NCBI GenBank assembly: GCA_030770425.1
Contig: JASJFT010000110.1
Coordinates: forward strand, 86,287 to 150,286
Direction: 5' to 3'
DNA: 64,000 nucleotides
Source of the DNA: Darksidea phi
Lineage: Eukaryota; Ascomycota; Dothideomycetes; Pleosporales; Lentitheciaceae
Shown here piece by piece: positions 1 through 11,329 of this stretch. The notes beneath the pieces are model-generated. The model did not search any database, had not been told where the DNA came from, and saw nothing but the letters and a program-made list of their open reading frames with translations. Position numbers and translations under genes: made by a program. How positions within the stretch are numbered: the stretch's first letter is position 1; every line of letters begins with the position of its first letter.

Positions 1-862
1 GTGAAAGAAAAGACGAAAGGTGGTTTTCTGCCCCGATCGGTAGGTTATCTACTTGTCGAAGGTATTAGCTCAGCTCATCCAAATATCAGAATAGTGTTCT
101 CGAGGAGTTCGTGGACTACAGCCCCGACAACTATACCACACAAGAGATACTTCATCATTTCAATATTCTCTGGACTACAACGACCTTATCTATCGGGGTC
201 GTACGTCAATGCCTAGTTCTCAGCGCCACACATGCTAACTGTAACCAAGGTTGCAACTCAATTCATTCAAGATCTTTACATTTATACTACCCACCATCCC
301 GTCATACTTCGGGAAATAGAGCACGCTGCTATCTCACCATCGAGTACGACCACTGGTCCAACGCCTGTTTTGGAGGGCTTCCTTATGGAATCTATGCGGA
401 CAAACTGCTTCCAGTCAACAGCTGTTCATCGTACGGCGCTTCGGTTTTTCACATTCTCAGATGGTTATACGATACCTGAAGGAGAAAGCGTACAGTTCTA
501 TCAAGAAAAGATGCATTTCAATAAGCAAAGGTATGATCGCCCAGACAATTTCAACCGTGTAGATATCAGGGAAGCAGACGTGCAGCAACTGAAATTGGCA
601 TGGAATGGCCCTTTTGGGGCGTTGGGAAGTTTGCATGGTGAGTTACTGCATCTAAATGACCTTAGTAGTCATTGATGTTAACATCTTCAGTCCTGGTCGG
701 TTCCAGTTTTCTTATACTATCAAGATCCTGGCTTATCTATTATCGAACTTTGACTGTGAGCTCAGCGATCCGGTTGATTTAAACTTTACTTGGGGAGAGA
801 ACAGTGTACCAAGTCCCAAGGCTGTGCTACGTATGAGACGCAAGGGGAACATAGAGACATGA
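1..862 (+). pseudogene. Cytochrome P450, 3' part, frameshifted (5' end outside window)
   Basis: C-terminal half of a fungal microsomal P450; the 5' end lies before base 1. Exons fit 1-39, 90-197, 250-637 and 691-862. The third exon has the I-helix tail, the K-helix ExxR (ESMR) and the aromatic region. The haem cysteine codon is split by the last intron (TG|T), giving WGVGKFACPGRF. The stop is at 860-862. Compared with the neighbouring paralogue at 1173-2925, the frame changes near 555-557: upstream the conserved text is in frame 1, downstream (RAATEIGMEWPFWG) in frame 3, and exon 3 is one base short of the expected phase. One missing base in a CC pair would explain it. Intron positions match the neighbour exactly, so the two are tandem duplicates. 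It could be an assembly error rather than a true lesion. Substrate cannot be inferred. Confidence 0.8.
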
Positions 863-1172
863 TCGTTGAGGTAGAAGTTTTGGGTACACAACTTTCAATG
901 CTATCATGATTGACCGCAAAATGCGAATCCCTGGCCGATCCTAGAACGAGTAGTGGTTTAGATCGTCACACCGGAAAAGATAGTACGCACTTTTGCACCG
1001 CTTTACTAATCCGGTATGTCCGTTGCATATGGACGCTGTTGTGAGAGACAGGATGCAATGCGGCACAGCGCCAAGGAACCTTGGCAAAATGCATCTCCCC
1101 TCTTTCACAGCGCCGCTCAGCGAAGGTTCGGAAAAGAAGCCCACGAAAAACCACCAAAGACTGACAGAAGCC

Positions 1173-2925
1173 ATGATCGTTGCACTATTGACAGTTCTAT
1201 CGCTGCTTATCTTTTTGTTCTGTTTTGGTTTTACATCCCGTCTAGAGCCATGGCGGTTCCTACTGAAGGGAAGACGCATGCTGATAGACAAAGCCGAGAA
1301 GGTACTGCCTAACGTATTCCTATTATGTGTTGAACTTGCGACTGATATTATAGCATAACGGTGGACCGTTTTCTCTACTGATTCCAGGAAATCGCTTGCA
1401 TCTTGTATCCAGTAACGAACATTGGAACGATCTGAACAACACGAGCATCAATCATTTATCCAGCCATGCTTGGTCAAAGCAACATTTCCAACCGAAGTTT
1501 ACGCTGAGTTACGAGTGGCCAGACCACAGAGAGGATGATGGTATGCCGGTTGTGCGTTCCATCAGGACAATGACCAATCAGTTCTCCCTCTTGAAGCCAA
1601 AGTTTATCGCTATAATGCGAGATGAGTTGAACGAAGCACTGATCAAGAACGCTCAAGGAGATGGTACGAAGTCCACGAAGATTACAAACTTCCAAGAACG
1701 GATGCTAATACATGATAGGCACAAGCAAAATTGCGCTCTGGGACATTGTCAAGCATTTTGCTTCGCGGATGAACATACTTATGATGTTTGGAGACGATCT
1801 AGGTATGAATTCATTTTTTTGTGTAGAGACACAGGTAGCTAATATCTGCAAGCAAACGATTTAGAATTCGTGGATCGTGGCTTGAAGTACATCGATGAAG
1901 TGACGATCCTTTCGGAAGCAGCGAAGAACTTCCCTGCTTTTCTTGTGCCGTGAGCTACCCCTTGGCGTTTATCAGACACAATACTGACTCCCCGGAGCAT
2001 TTTTGACCTCCTTATTCGAGGCCGAAATTTGAACCAAAAATATGTCTTGCGTGCCATATCTTCAGAAGTGAAGAGATACAGCGACATGAAGGATCCCACA
2101 GGCAGACCGGTTTGTTAAGCTTTAATATAGACAATGTATTGTTTCTAACGCACCCAATAGCACTCAATCGTAGAAGGTCTTGTCCGAAACAATCCGGATA
2201 TTACGCTCAGCCGGATTCAGCATGACATGAACATCACGTTCGTCTCATCGACCACAGCCACACCAATTGTACCGTTATAGACTCCTTTGTAACAAGAAAT
2301 TACTGACCAAATAAATCAGATCGCGACCCAGCTTATCCAAGACATCTTCACCCATCCAGAATACATTCCTGCCCTCCGCACAGAGCTTAAGGGCGTTTTA
2401 GACGACCCAACCCCCAACTTAACGAAGCTCCCTCTTCTAGAAGGCTTCTTAGTTGAGTCAATGCGCACCCACTGTTTCCTCTCTACGGTTGTTCACCGTG
2501 TATGCTTGGAACCATTTACCTTCCATGATGGCTATACCGTCCCCAAAGGCCATATAGTCGAGTTTTACCAGCATAGGACGATGAATGACAACAGCCGTTA
2601 TCCGAATGCTGGTAAATTTGACCCTGGAAGACACACGAGCACTGGCAGAGCAGCTACAGACATGGGGAAGGACTGGCCATTTTGGGGTAATTCGAAACTT
2701 GCATGGTGAGTGGAGTCCGCTCGTCATATTGGTTTGCCTAGCTGATCACACTGTTATTCAAGCCCAGGAAGGTTCCATGTGAGCAATGTGGTGAAGCTGA
2801 TCGCGATATACTTTATCATGAACTTTGACTGTGAGTTCGAAAGCAAGGAAGGCTTGAACTTCGAGTTTCGGGATGTGTTGGTGCCGAGCCCCAGTGCGAA
2901 GTTGATTATGAGGAAGTTACATTGA
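1173..2925 (+). pseudogene. Cytochrome P450, full length with one in-frame TGA
   Basis: Seven exons with consistent phases: 1173-1301, 1354-1663, 1719-1802, 1853-2109, 2161-2268, 2320-2705 and 2763-2925, equal to 478 codons plus stop. The N-terminus is a membrane anchor (MIVALLTVLSLLIFLFCFGF). The body carries the EWPDHREDDG and LLKPKFIAIMRDELNEAL blocks, an I-helix exon, ExxR (ESMR) and the haem ligand in SKLACPGRF, with the Cys codon split TG|C by the last intron. Two oddities are visible. A TGA at 1951-1953 follows LVP, and CGA to TGA would explain it. The haem loop has Ser where the upstream copy and most P450s have Gly (WGNSKLAC versus WGVGKFAC). Without the TGA the gene would be complete, so it is a very young pseudogene, a read-through case or a sequence error. 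Tandem to the copy at 1-862. Confidence 0.8.
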
Positions 2926-3281
2926 GAGGTCATCCCCCGCGACACTCAAATGCTCCAATAGGAAGATGACTGTAGTTGGGCAATGCACAGGCAGTTTAGC
3001 AATAAACAAGTTCTCCACCTGACTACATATTTTACTCGCGCAGTGGTGCGTAACTCGTACTCTAGTCGGGCGTATCCCATTTTATGGGCCATATGGATGA
3101 CTTCTGTGGGGTTTCAACCAAAGTTGAATAGTAATAGACGACTTAGTCTATTCCCCAACAGTAAAAATGCAGATTAGAGAAGCATATAATCTGATTTGGG
3201 GGAAGTCACCTAAGGGACGAACCAGATCCATGAAAGCTACGCTGAGCGTATTGATCCTGTACGAGTGAACATTAGATAGCA
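2926..3281. other. Intergenic
   Basis: Spacer between the P450 pair and the decayed NLR region. I see no gene, RNA or repeat in it. Confidence 0.5.
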
Positions 3282-4034
3282 CTAGAAATTCAAAATCATC
3301 GCAAGAGCATTTGTTTGACCTTGGCATCGGCAGTGGCAGCAGCCCCTATCTTTGCAAAGGCCCTGCAATTTTGTTGTTTTTTGCAACCCAATCGTACATC
3401 CTCGCGCTGAATCTCCTGATGCTGGTGCCACGGAGCTTATTATCCGCATGGGAGGGACCGGTCTCCTACCGCGGCGAGAGATTTTCGCAGGCGCCAAGTG
3501 TTTGCTGTTCTTACGCCGCCGTCTACAAACCACCGACTCAGGCGTCTCCATCCTCCAACTCTCTCCCACTGCCAAACTTCTACCCCCCGCCAAGGTAGTA
3601 GACTCGGCGCTAGGTTTTGCACTCTTGACGTCGCTCTCGCACAAGTCTCCTGCAAGGCTGGGGTGCAAGCGTAGCGACACAGCCTTGACACGCTCTCTGG
3701 AGCGCCAGGGGCTCACCTGCCTCTGCCAGCACAACAACGCGCCTTCGCGCAGGGAAGCCCCGTCACTTATCAACCAGCGTCGAGCACCCTCCCTCAACCA
3801 CATAACCACTCTCTGGCAGCTAACATGGATACTTCCGTATCTCGCCACCTTCGTATGTGGTTCGAGCGCCACGAATACCGCTGACGAGATGAGCAGCAAG
3901 GTTTTTCAGGTCGTCCGCTGGCTTCTGGCCGCTGTCCACGAGCCCCGCAATCTCTCGCCCAACGCACCTGAGAGAAGCCGGCCAAACTCTCATGGCGCCT
4001 AACTTCGGACACAGTCGTGGCAGTCATGTCCTTA

Positions 4035-4620
4035 TCAGTAGCAAGAGCCTCTCGAAGCTCCTGCCTTGACAAGGGTCGCTCGGCGAAAAGAACCCATTGA
4101 AACAGCTTGACCGTTTGGTCTTCCTCGGGTTCGGTTAACCCGCTTAGAATATTGGTATATAGCTTGTCGAGCGCTTGCGGTATAGATATAATCAATTCGT
4201 GTAACCTTTCTATCCTTTTTCCGGTAGCATTTCCGCCAATTACTAAAGCGGTGACTAGAACCGCCTACTAAAATACTCCTTAAGCTCTTAACAAGATCGC
4301 TTCCTAGATTCAATTGCGCTTCCAATCTGGTTCAATTTCTTTTAGCTGTTTTCGGATTACTAATCGAATATCTTTGCGATTTCGATTCTCGACGGTAATT
4401 GTTGGGGTAGTATTAATACTAAGAATAGGATAGGATCTAGAAGAAACGTATATCTTAACTTAGAATTATTTACTCTTAATATCTTATATAAGGCCCCTTA
4501 GGTACGTTAATAAACTTTTAGCAACCTCTTCCCTATACTTATCAGGTGCGTTAATAAAGATAACTACAGGCTAATCCTTTAAACCCGTTGTTAGGACAAC
4601 GGATAAAAGGCCCTAAAGTC
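4035..4620 (-). pseudogene. NACHT domain, sensor and downstream helical part
   Basis: Minus-strand reading gives a Walker-B-like stretch (VIFINAPDKYREEVAKSLL, near 4600-4540), a sensor-like block (VKIYVSSRSYP), then TITVENRNRKDIRLVIRKQL and, at 4195-4060, ALDKLYTNILSGL followed by LFQWVLFAERPLSRQELREA, which is characteristic of the helical segment after fungal NACHT domains. Frame changes occur near 4325-4390 and after about 4040 (TVSEVRRHES is the last recognisable text). The lower part keeps normal GC, the upper part is RIP-like. It belongs with the P-loop segment at 5064-5244. Confidence 0.65.
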
Positions 4621-4639
4621 CTTTATACTTTAGTTCCTT

Positions 4640-5062
4640 CTACTAAAGGACTAGGCGAACGATAGTTAGTAAAGATATATAGTTAGTAGGTATTAATAGT
4701 AAGTTTAAGAAAGAGGTAAGGAAGCTGGCTAAGGATAAGAGATAGATGTAGTAAGTAGGATACTAGTATTATCGTAGGCAATTTTTATACTGTAGGTGGT
4801 AGTATAGGTACGCTAACTTATCGATACCGCTGTTAGTCTCCTAACTGGGCTCTATAGTTCGGTATTAGATGTTATTTCTCGTCGCCTTAATGTTCGAAAT
4901 ATTACCTCGTTGGTATCTTACGATTAATAGTACTATGTATAGCTCTATAGCTCTATTATCATGTATAAGGTATGGGTATAGTACCTCTACTATATATAAA
5001 CTTCTACTATATTTCGTATGGACCTTCTAAAGAGACTCCCATCATATAAATCTAAATCAAAT
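4640..5062 (-). repeat. Dispersed LTR-like repeat, copy C (RIP-mutated), inside the NACHT remnant
   Basis: The reverse complement of 4857-5062 matches 23352-23560 and 32532-32724 (GGGAGTCTCTTT, GTAGAGGTGCTATA, GAGGCGACGAGAAAT and the closing GCCGAAC-type end), with many C-to-T/G-to-A differences. Below 4857 the match continues with copy A only (TAAAAATTGCCT, CATCTATCTCTTATCC). It interrupts the NACHT reading frame just after the ...KIPLG text near 5075, so it is an insertion. The lower boundary is approximate. Confidence 0.6.
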
Positions 5063-5063
5063 A

Positions 5064-5244
5064 GTAAATACCTAACGGTATCTTTTATAGATTCGTTTCT
5101 TAGCCGTAGATAAAGAAGGATAGAATAAGCTCTTCGGACTGTCTTCGATATATCTTTATAATAGCGAATTTTATAAGTATAGACTTACCGGCGCTAGAAT
5201 TTCCCTTAATCTAGAACAGTCCTTGAGACTTATTAATCTAAGCT
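5064..5244 (-). pseudogene. NACHT domain P-loop segment
   Basis: Minus-strand frame from 5244 downward reads INKSQGLF, stop, IKGNSSAGKSILIKFA, then RRQSEELILSFFIYG and KIPLG. This is the classical NACHT walker A with the conserved FWIKGxPGxGKST and SFFFxxRGxELQKTPLG blocks, with stops at the Trp and Gln positions. The preceding codons lie on the far side of the copia element at 10886-11000. Confidence 0.75.
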
Positions 5245-5484
5245 TGTAAGCAGCCCAGCGCTGTATATCACATGATCATTCTATTCACACAATGATTCAC
5301 ACTGATTCACTGTGACCACACACCAGCTGTGACTACACCCTAGCTCATAGTGACTATACAGTGATTCATAGTGATTATTCCAGTCACCAGATCTAGCGCG
5401 ACTCGTATATAAGGCCCTCTACTCGCGCCCTAGCTAGAGAGGGGACAACTCAATACATTCATTCTACACCCCCACCTGCTTACA
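5245..5484 (+). repeat. Copia 5' LTR
   Basis: 240 bp, begins TGTAAGCAGCCCAGCG and ends CCACCTGCTTACA. It contains a TATATAA box at 5407-5413 about 70 bp before the end, so U3 and R are present. It differs from the 3' LTR at two sites only, 5329 and 5363, both G here and A there. Short inner repeats of TGATTCA/TGATTCAC type occur in U3. Confidence 0.93.
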
Positions 5485-5495
5485 GTTATGAGCCC
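5485..5495 (+). other. Copia primer-binding site (half-tRNA iMet type)
   Basis: GTTATGAGCCC directly abuts the 5' LTR. Its reverse complement GGGCTCATAAC is the anticodon stem-loop of initiator tRNA-Met with the CAT anticodon, not the 3' acceptor end. That is the arrangement described for Drosophila copia, where an internally cleaved 5' half of tRNA-iMet primes synthesis. Confidence 0.7.
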
Positions 5496-8400
5496 GGCCT
5501 AATCCGCCCACATTACACGACCTATTTCATCTTTCTCCGTACAACGAAACAACGACCTCGTCGCCCACCATGTCCAAAGCTAGTTCAGCTACTATTCTCC
5601 AAGGCCCACACAATTGGGACCTATAGATCCATACCGTACAGAGGCTAGCTGAGGCAGCTAATGTATAGGAGTATATCGATCCCGAAGCCAAAGCTCCTAC
5701 ACAGCTGAACAAGCCCGAACGCCCTATCGATCCTGCGCCACCTATTAATGAAGATGGGTCATCAGTAACTGAACCCAGCTCAACAGCAACCCCTCAGCGC
5801 ACTAAGGACCTAAGTCTCTACTACATAGAGCTAAAGGAATACCGTAGAACCAAAGATAAGCTCGGTCAAATCGAAGCTCATATAACTAATACACTAGCTA
5901 AAGACCTTATCTATTAAATCAAGGATCAGAAATCGCTACACGATTAGCTCAAGGCTCTAAAATAGCTGTTCGCTCTATTATTAGCCGATCGAGAATACGA
6001 GGTTTAGAAGGCGTACAACTTAGCTAAAATACTACACGCGCGTAGAGAGAATCTCGAAGAATAGGGTATAACCTTCCTAACAGCCTATAATCGAGCTACG
6101 TAGCTTAACCTACTAGAAGTATTAGGATATCGGCTACATAAGGATCTAATACGAGCTATTAAATAGATTAATTTAGGCTATATAGCTACTATATCTATTA
6201 TAGTATTTAATACGGAAGCTAGTTCGAATAGCTCGATTAATCCTATACTACCTAATCTACTAGCTAGCTACCTATACTATTACCGAATAACGTAGGCTAT
6301 AAAGCCGAATATTAATAACGGTATATTCGCGGCTATACTAAATTAAGAATAGTCTCTATATAATAAGAAGAGATAACGAAATAATAAGCTATTAAAGCTA
6401 TTAAAGCCGTACCTATATAGAGATCTATACTACTAAGGATAATACTAGTATATTAATACCTTACTACGTAAGAGAGGATTTACAGAAGACCCTAAAAAAA
6501 CTAAGAAAATAGCTAATTTCGAAGCTAAGGATAAGAAGGGTATTTTAACTAAAATACATAAGAGGAATAAACGCTATAAATAGTAAAAGTAGACTAGCTA
6601 GAATAATAATATAGCTAATATAATAGAAATCGATATAGGCGACGATCTACTATAGTATAAATACGAAGTCTACGTTATATTCTTAGTAATATATAACACC
6701 TCGATAGCTAATAATATCTATCCGCTTCTCTATTCCTAGATACTAGATCTAGCTATAGATATCTATATCTATAATAACCTTACTAAGTTCTAATAGGAAG
6801 CCCCGGCTTTACCTAACGACGTTATTCTAACTAGAGGCTTAGAGATAGCTATTTAGACCTAGGGAAACGTATAGATATCCCTATTAACGCCTTAGAGCCC
6901 GAAAAAGACAATACTTAAACGAGTAGTCCTAATCTTTAACTTCTTTACTAGTCTAGTATTACTATTATAGCTATCCTTATTAAACGTCTATTTTAACTTA
7001 GGAAGGAACGTCCTATATTAATTAGAAACTTAACCTTAGGATATTACGAAGCTTACTAGGGTCGACGGATACTAGCTTATAGTCTATTATACTAAACCTC
7101 TATAACCTACTTAGTATATAGTATTTACTACTAATTAGTACCGGCTATAGATCTTAGCTCTACTACTTTAACCTAGATTACTAAGTAAGCTATAACTTTA
7201 TCTACTTATAGGTTATTTAAATAGTAACGCGATCGATTAGTTAGCTAGTAACGTTATAGGCCTCTATATAGATAATAGTATAATAGCTCCTAAAATAATT
7301 TACTATAAGGAGTACCTATAGAATAAAGCCTATTAGATTATCTCTCGTCGATTTAGCTATAAACTAGGTACTAACCGACCGTTTAAAACTATAGCTATTA
7401 ATCTAATCGAGCTTAATATACTAGCCTATAACGACTATTAATATATATTCTATATATTCGATCTATTCTTAAAACTATATACGGTCTATATAATAGCTAA
7501 GTATAATAAGTCTACTCTTTAGATAATACTTAGATAACTAGATAGAGCTATTAAACGAGAATTTAATATAACTATTACCTTTCTAATAACTAATAACGAG
7601 CGAGGCTATAGTCTATTAGACGATTTAGTTTAAGTCTATTACCTATAGGAAGGAATTAAATTATAGATACGAGCGCCCTATACTATTAAATAAAACGACT
7701 TAACTAAATACTTAGATAGAAGCCTAATTAAGAGAAGCTACTTAATAAGAATTATAGTAAATCTTTTACTAGCTCTTAGCCCTAAGATTTATAGAATAAT
7801 AGTCTATCTACTTAACCGAACTTCTATATAAGTACTAAACTAGAAAATACTATTCGAAATTATATATTAGAAAAAGCTATTACTAGCTTACCTATATATT
7901 TATAGCTATAGAGTCTACGTACTATATAAATAAATACCTAAAGGTAATAAGCTTAGCCTACGAGTATTAGTAGGATATCTAGTTAGCTACGATTTATCGA
8001 ATATCTATAGAATCTAGATACTAAAGGTAAAAAAAGTAAAGCTTATAGTAGTAAGGTAATTCGTATAAGGGATATTATATTTCGAGAGAATCTATTTTAT
8101 TAGCCTTAAGATAATTTAGATCCTCTCCTTTAAGGCTCTAAGCTAGAATAATTCGCTTATAAATATTACTTATCTACGCTAAGTAGTAAGGATATTTCTT
8201 TAGAAGTCTCGCTAGAAGACGAATATATATCTTCTATAGAAGCTATAGAACCTACTACCTAAGTTTCTACTTAGACTACTATTTATACTACTACTTAAGT
8301 AACTACTTAGAAACCTATATCGAATTAGCTTCTAACGTCGAATCCGTTGGAAATAGCTTTACCTAAGCTACTACTATAGCTATTAAATCGACCCTTAAAG

Positions 8401-10239
8401 CGTAAGCGCGGAACTAAGCCTAATTTAAATTATATAGAGTATCGAGAACTAATAGATATTAACCTCTATTAATATTATATCCTATCTAAAGGATTAACTA
8501 GAGTAGTAAAGAAGAAGCCTATATAGAAGAACTCTAGCTTCTTTATTAATACTTACTAGTTAGTTTATATAGCTACCTTAGTAATAATACTAAAAACGTA
8601 ATTTAAATATATAAAGCTACTAGTAGAACTAAAATACTATAAGAATATAATAAAATTACCATCTCCCTATAAGAAAGGCTTCCTATAAGCTATACGATAA
8701 GAACTAGTAATAATTAAATATAAAGAAATCTACGAGTAAATAACCTAGAACGAATATAATACTTAGTACGCTTAAGATAACGAAGTTCTCCTACTAATAT
8801 AGGTATATAAATATAAACTTAATAATTAAAACTACCTATTAAAATATAAGGCTCGGATCTATATATACGGTAATCTATAAATAATAGTAGAAGATACCTA
8901 TACTACTATACTAGCTATTCGGATATTTCGAGCTTTAGTAGCTATTACTACCTACTTTAATATAGAAATCCGTTAATATAATACTATTAACGCGTTTATT
9001 AATACTAAGCTATTAATACTAGTCTATTACTATTAGCTAGAAGGATTCTCTAATTCTAATTATCTATAGAAACTACGTCGAGCGCTCTATAGCCTAAAGA
9101 CCTCTCTATTACTTTAGTATAAAGAGCTTACTAAAACGCTTATAGAGCTAGGCCTTATACCTATTAAGAACGCTCTCTACTTATAGAAAAATAAGAAGCT
9201 ACTAGTCTTCTTCTTTATTAATAATATCGTCGTTCTTAGTATATTAGTATATATAGCTATCCTATATAAATTTAAGTATAAGCTATTATAATAATATAAG
9301 ATTAGATCTTTAGAAGAACTATAGACCTTTTACGGTATTTAAACTCTTAGAAACTATAATAGTAGCTTAATCTAGCTATTATAAAGCGCGTATATCGAGA
9401 AGTTTACTTAGAAGTATCCTTTACTAAAGCCCTATTTAAAGCTACCTACTATACTATTACCGCTTGAGGAACTAATACCCTTAGAGAACGAAATAATAGA
9501 TTTAGTTAAGTAACGATATATATAGCTAGTTAGATTAATTAACTATATAGTAGGAGCTACCTATCTAAAATATCTTAAAAGCTTACTTAAAACTAGCTAA
9601 ATTCCTTATAAATCCTTCGTAACGGTACCTAGACGCTACCTATTAAACAATTACCTATCTACTAGGTATAAAGAATCGAGTAATATACTATAATATATTA
9701 ATATCTATTAAATTAGTATATATTACTAATAAACTTACGTCTAAACTAATACCTAACTTCTATAGAGTATTAGATACCTTCTTTACCAATTATAAGGCTA
9801 CCCGGAAGAGCTTATAAGGATATATATTCTTTCTATTTAGTAAACCTATCGATTAGAAGGCTATACTATAACGATATATTATAAAATTAACGACTAAGGT
9901 AGAATTAATAGCCGTCTCGTTAGCTAGTACTAAGCTAATATAGTAGTAGAGAGTATTCGAATATATCGGATTTAATCTAGATTACGAACGATTAATATAC
10001 TACGATAATTAGTAAATAATTTAGTTACTTACCTTATCTACCCTACGGCTTAAGACTATAGTATAGTACGTCGATATCTATTACTACTAGCTTCGTTAGG
10101 AAGTACTATTAGGTAATACTAATATCTTATACATCTTATTAAATAGTTAGCTAGCTAACGGCCTTACTAAATTACTACCTAGATAGAAATACGAGAACTA
10201 GGTATTACTTCTAAACTTTAAGGATTTTCCTACTATACA

Positions 10240-10344
10240 GGCATCTTAGCCAACTATATAGACGTCTTAGCCAACTATATAGGCTTTATAGCTAACTATA
10301 TAGGCTTTACAGCCAACTATATAGGCTTTATAGCTAATAAACTA
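10240..10344 (+). repeat. Five tandem 21-bp units at the 3' end of the copia coding region
   Basis: Units of the form GGCTTTAYAGCYAACTATATA repeat five times (starts 10240, 10261, 10282, 10303, 10324; the last is truncated). 21 bp is seven codons, so the array could have coded for a C-terminal heptapeptide repeat of Pol. Units differ mainly by C/T, consistent with uneven RIP. Confidence 0.75.
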
Positions 10345-10635
10345 GTATACTAATTCTATTAGTATACTATATAAAGTAAAATTAAGGGCCTTATACCTCT
10401 AGAGACGTCTGATTACATAAGGAACCCATATATACCGCGACGACGGCGGCTACCTACCTGGCACTATACCAATATAGAGACTAGTTCTCGGCCTACAATA
10501 TAGCTCCTTGCGCTCACAAGGAGAGGGGGATCTATTAGCCAATAACAAGCTTCAAAAATCAATCTCCAAAAACCAATAAAAACTAAATTAAAACAAATAA
10601 AAATAAACTTCAGCTTCGAATCTACGTTCGAACCT

Positions 10636-10643
10636 GAGGGGGG
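10636..10643 (+). other. Copia polypurine tract
   Basis: GAGGGGGG lies two bases before the 3' LTR start at 10646, the expected place for the plus-strand primer. Confidence 0.7.
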
Positions 10644-10645
10644 TA

Positions 10646-10885
10646 TGTAAGCAGCCCAGCGCTGTATATCACATGATCATTCTATTCACACAATGATTCA
10701 CACTGATTCACTGTGACCACACACCAGCTATGACTACACCCTAGCTCATAGTGACTATACAGTAATTCATAGTGATTATTCCAGTCACCAGATCTAGCGC
10801 GACTCGTATATAAGGCCCTCTACTCGCGCCCTAGCTAGAGAGGGGACAACTCAATACATTCATTCTACACCCCCACCTGCTTACA
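10646..10885 (+). repeat. Copia 3' LTR
   Basis: 240 bp, identical to the 5' LTR except A at 10730 and A at 10764, where the 5' LTR has G. Both are TpG to TpA, the RIP direction. Followed by AAGCT, the target duplication. Confidence 0.93.
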
Positions 10886-11290
10886 AAGCTCGATACTTAG
10901 GGTCCTCGAGTAGCTATAGTACTAGGCTAAAAGTCTCGCAAACGAACGCCTATCCCGAATTCGGTAGCTGATTAGCCCCTATTAATAACCGCCCTACTAT
11001 AGTGAACTGTATAGTAAATATATGGCTTTTTCGTATTTTCTAGGGTAACTAAAGCTTAATATTTCGTCTAATACCTACGCGCGCGCTAGTAGGCCTAAAT
11101 TTTTCGCTTTATACTTATAATGTGGTGTAGTAGTAAAGGGAGCCTCCCGATCGAGTGTCGAAGGCTTAGGTAAGCGGCGAAATGTTAGGCCGGACTCCGA
11201 AGGGCTATCGTCCGGGAGTATCTTCAGCTGGAGTTTATCATCCATCCCATCACACAGCAGACAGAGGAAATAGTTCAATTTGACTAATTT
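10886..11290 (-). pseudogene. NLR remnant upstream of the P-loop
   Basis: On the minus strand the text just before the insertion reads ETFSLVL, stop, LLEDPKYRA and is in frame with the P-loop segment across the copia element. Further up to 11290 the minus strand has an open stretch of 67 codons (11075-11278) that I cannot assign to a family. It may be linker of the same NLR or flank of the Tc1 element. Confidence 0.5.
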
Positions 11291-11329
11291 TGGCCGCCTA
11301 TTCTATCAACCCTTCCCTCCTATCCCTCC

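Larger units (their letters stand above)
5245..10885 (+). mobile_element. Ty1/copia LTR retrotransposon, complete but RIP-inactivated
   Basis: 5641-bp element bounded by 240-bp direct LTRs (5245-5484 and 10646-10885, TG...CA ends) and flanked by the 5-bp duplication AAGCT (5240-5244 and 10886-10890). A primer site follows the 5' LTR and a polypurine tract precedes the 3' LTR. The Gag-Pol reading starts at ATG 5570 (CCACCATGTCC) and runs to about 10240. It is full of TAG/TAA but domain order is legible: Gag zinc-knuckle remnant near 6410-6470, integrase about 7340-8100 (AYNDYQ-type core, ERGYSLLDD, SYRVYVLYK, VGYLVSYD), reverse transcriptase about 8800-9270 (LRRALYSLKTS, and FFFINNIVVLS where FxxxDDIVVLS is expected), RNase H after that. 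The order Gag-IN-RT-RH defines copia. CpA and TpG are nearly absent from about 5900 to 10230 but normal at both ends. Confidence 0.92.

Noticed and set aside
3352..4002. 216-codon plus-strand open frame in GC-rich DNA
   Set aside because: Lies opposite the NLR remnant; no recognisable motif and the opposite strand is equally open.
10240..10344. CRISPR-like array
   Set aside because: Units are contiguous without spacers, in a eukaryotic retrotransposon.
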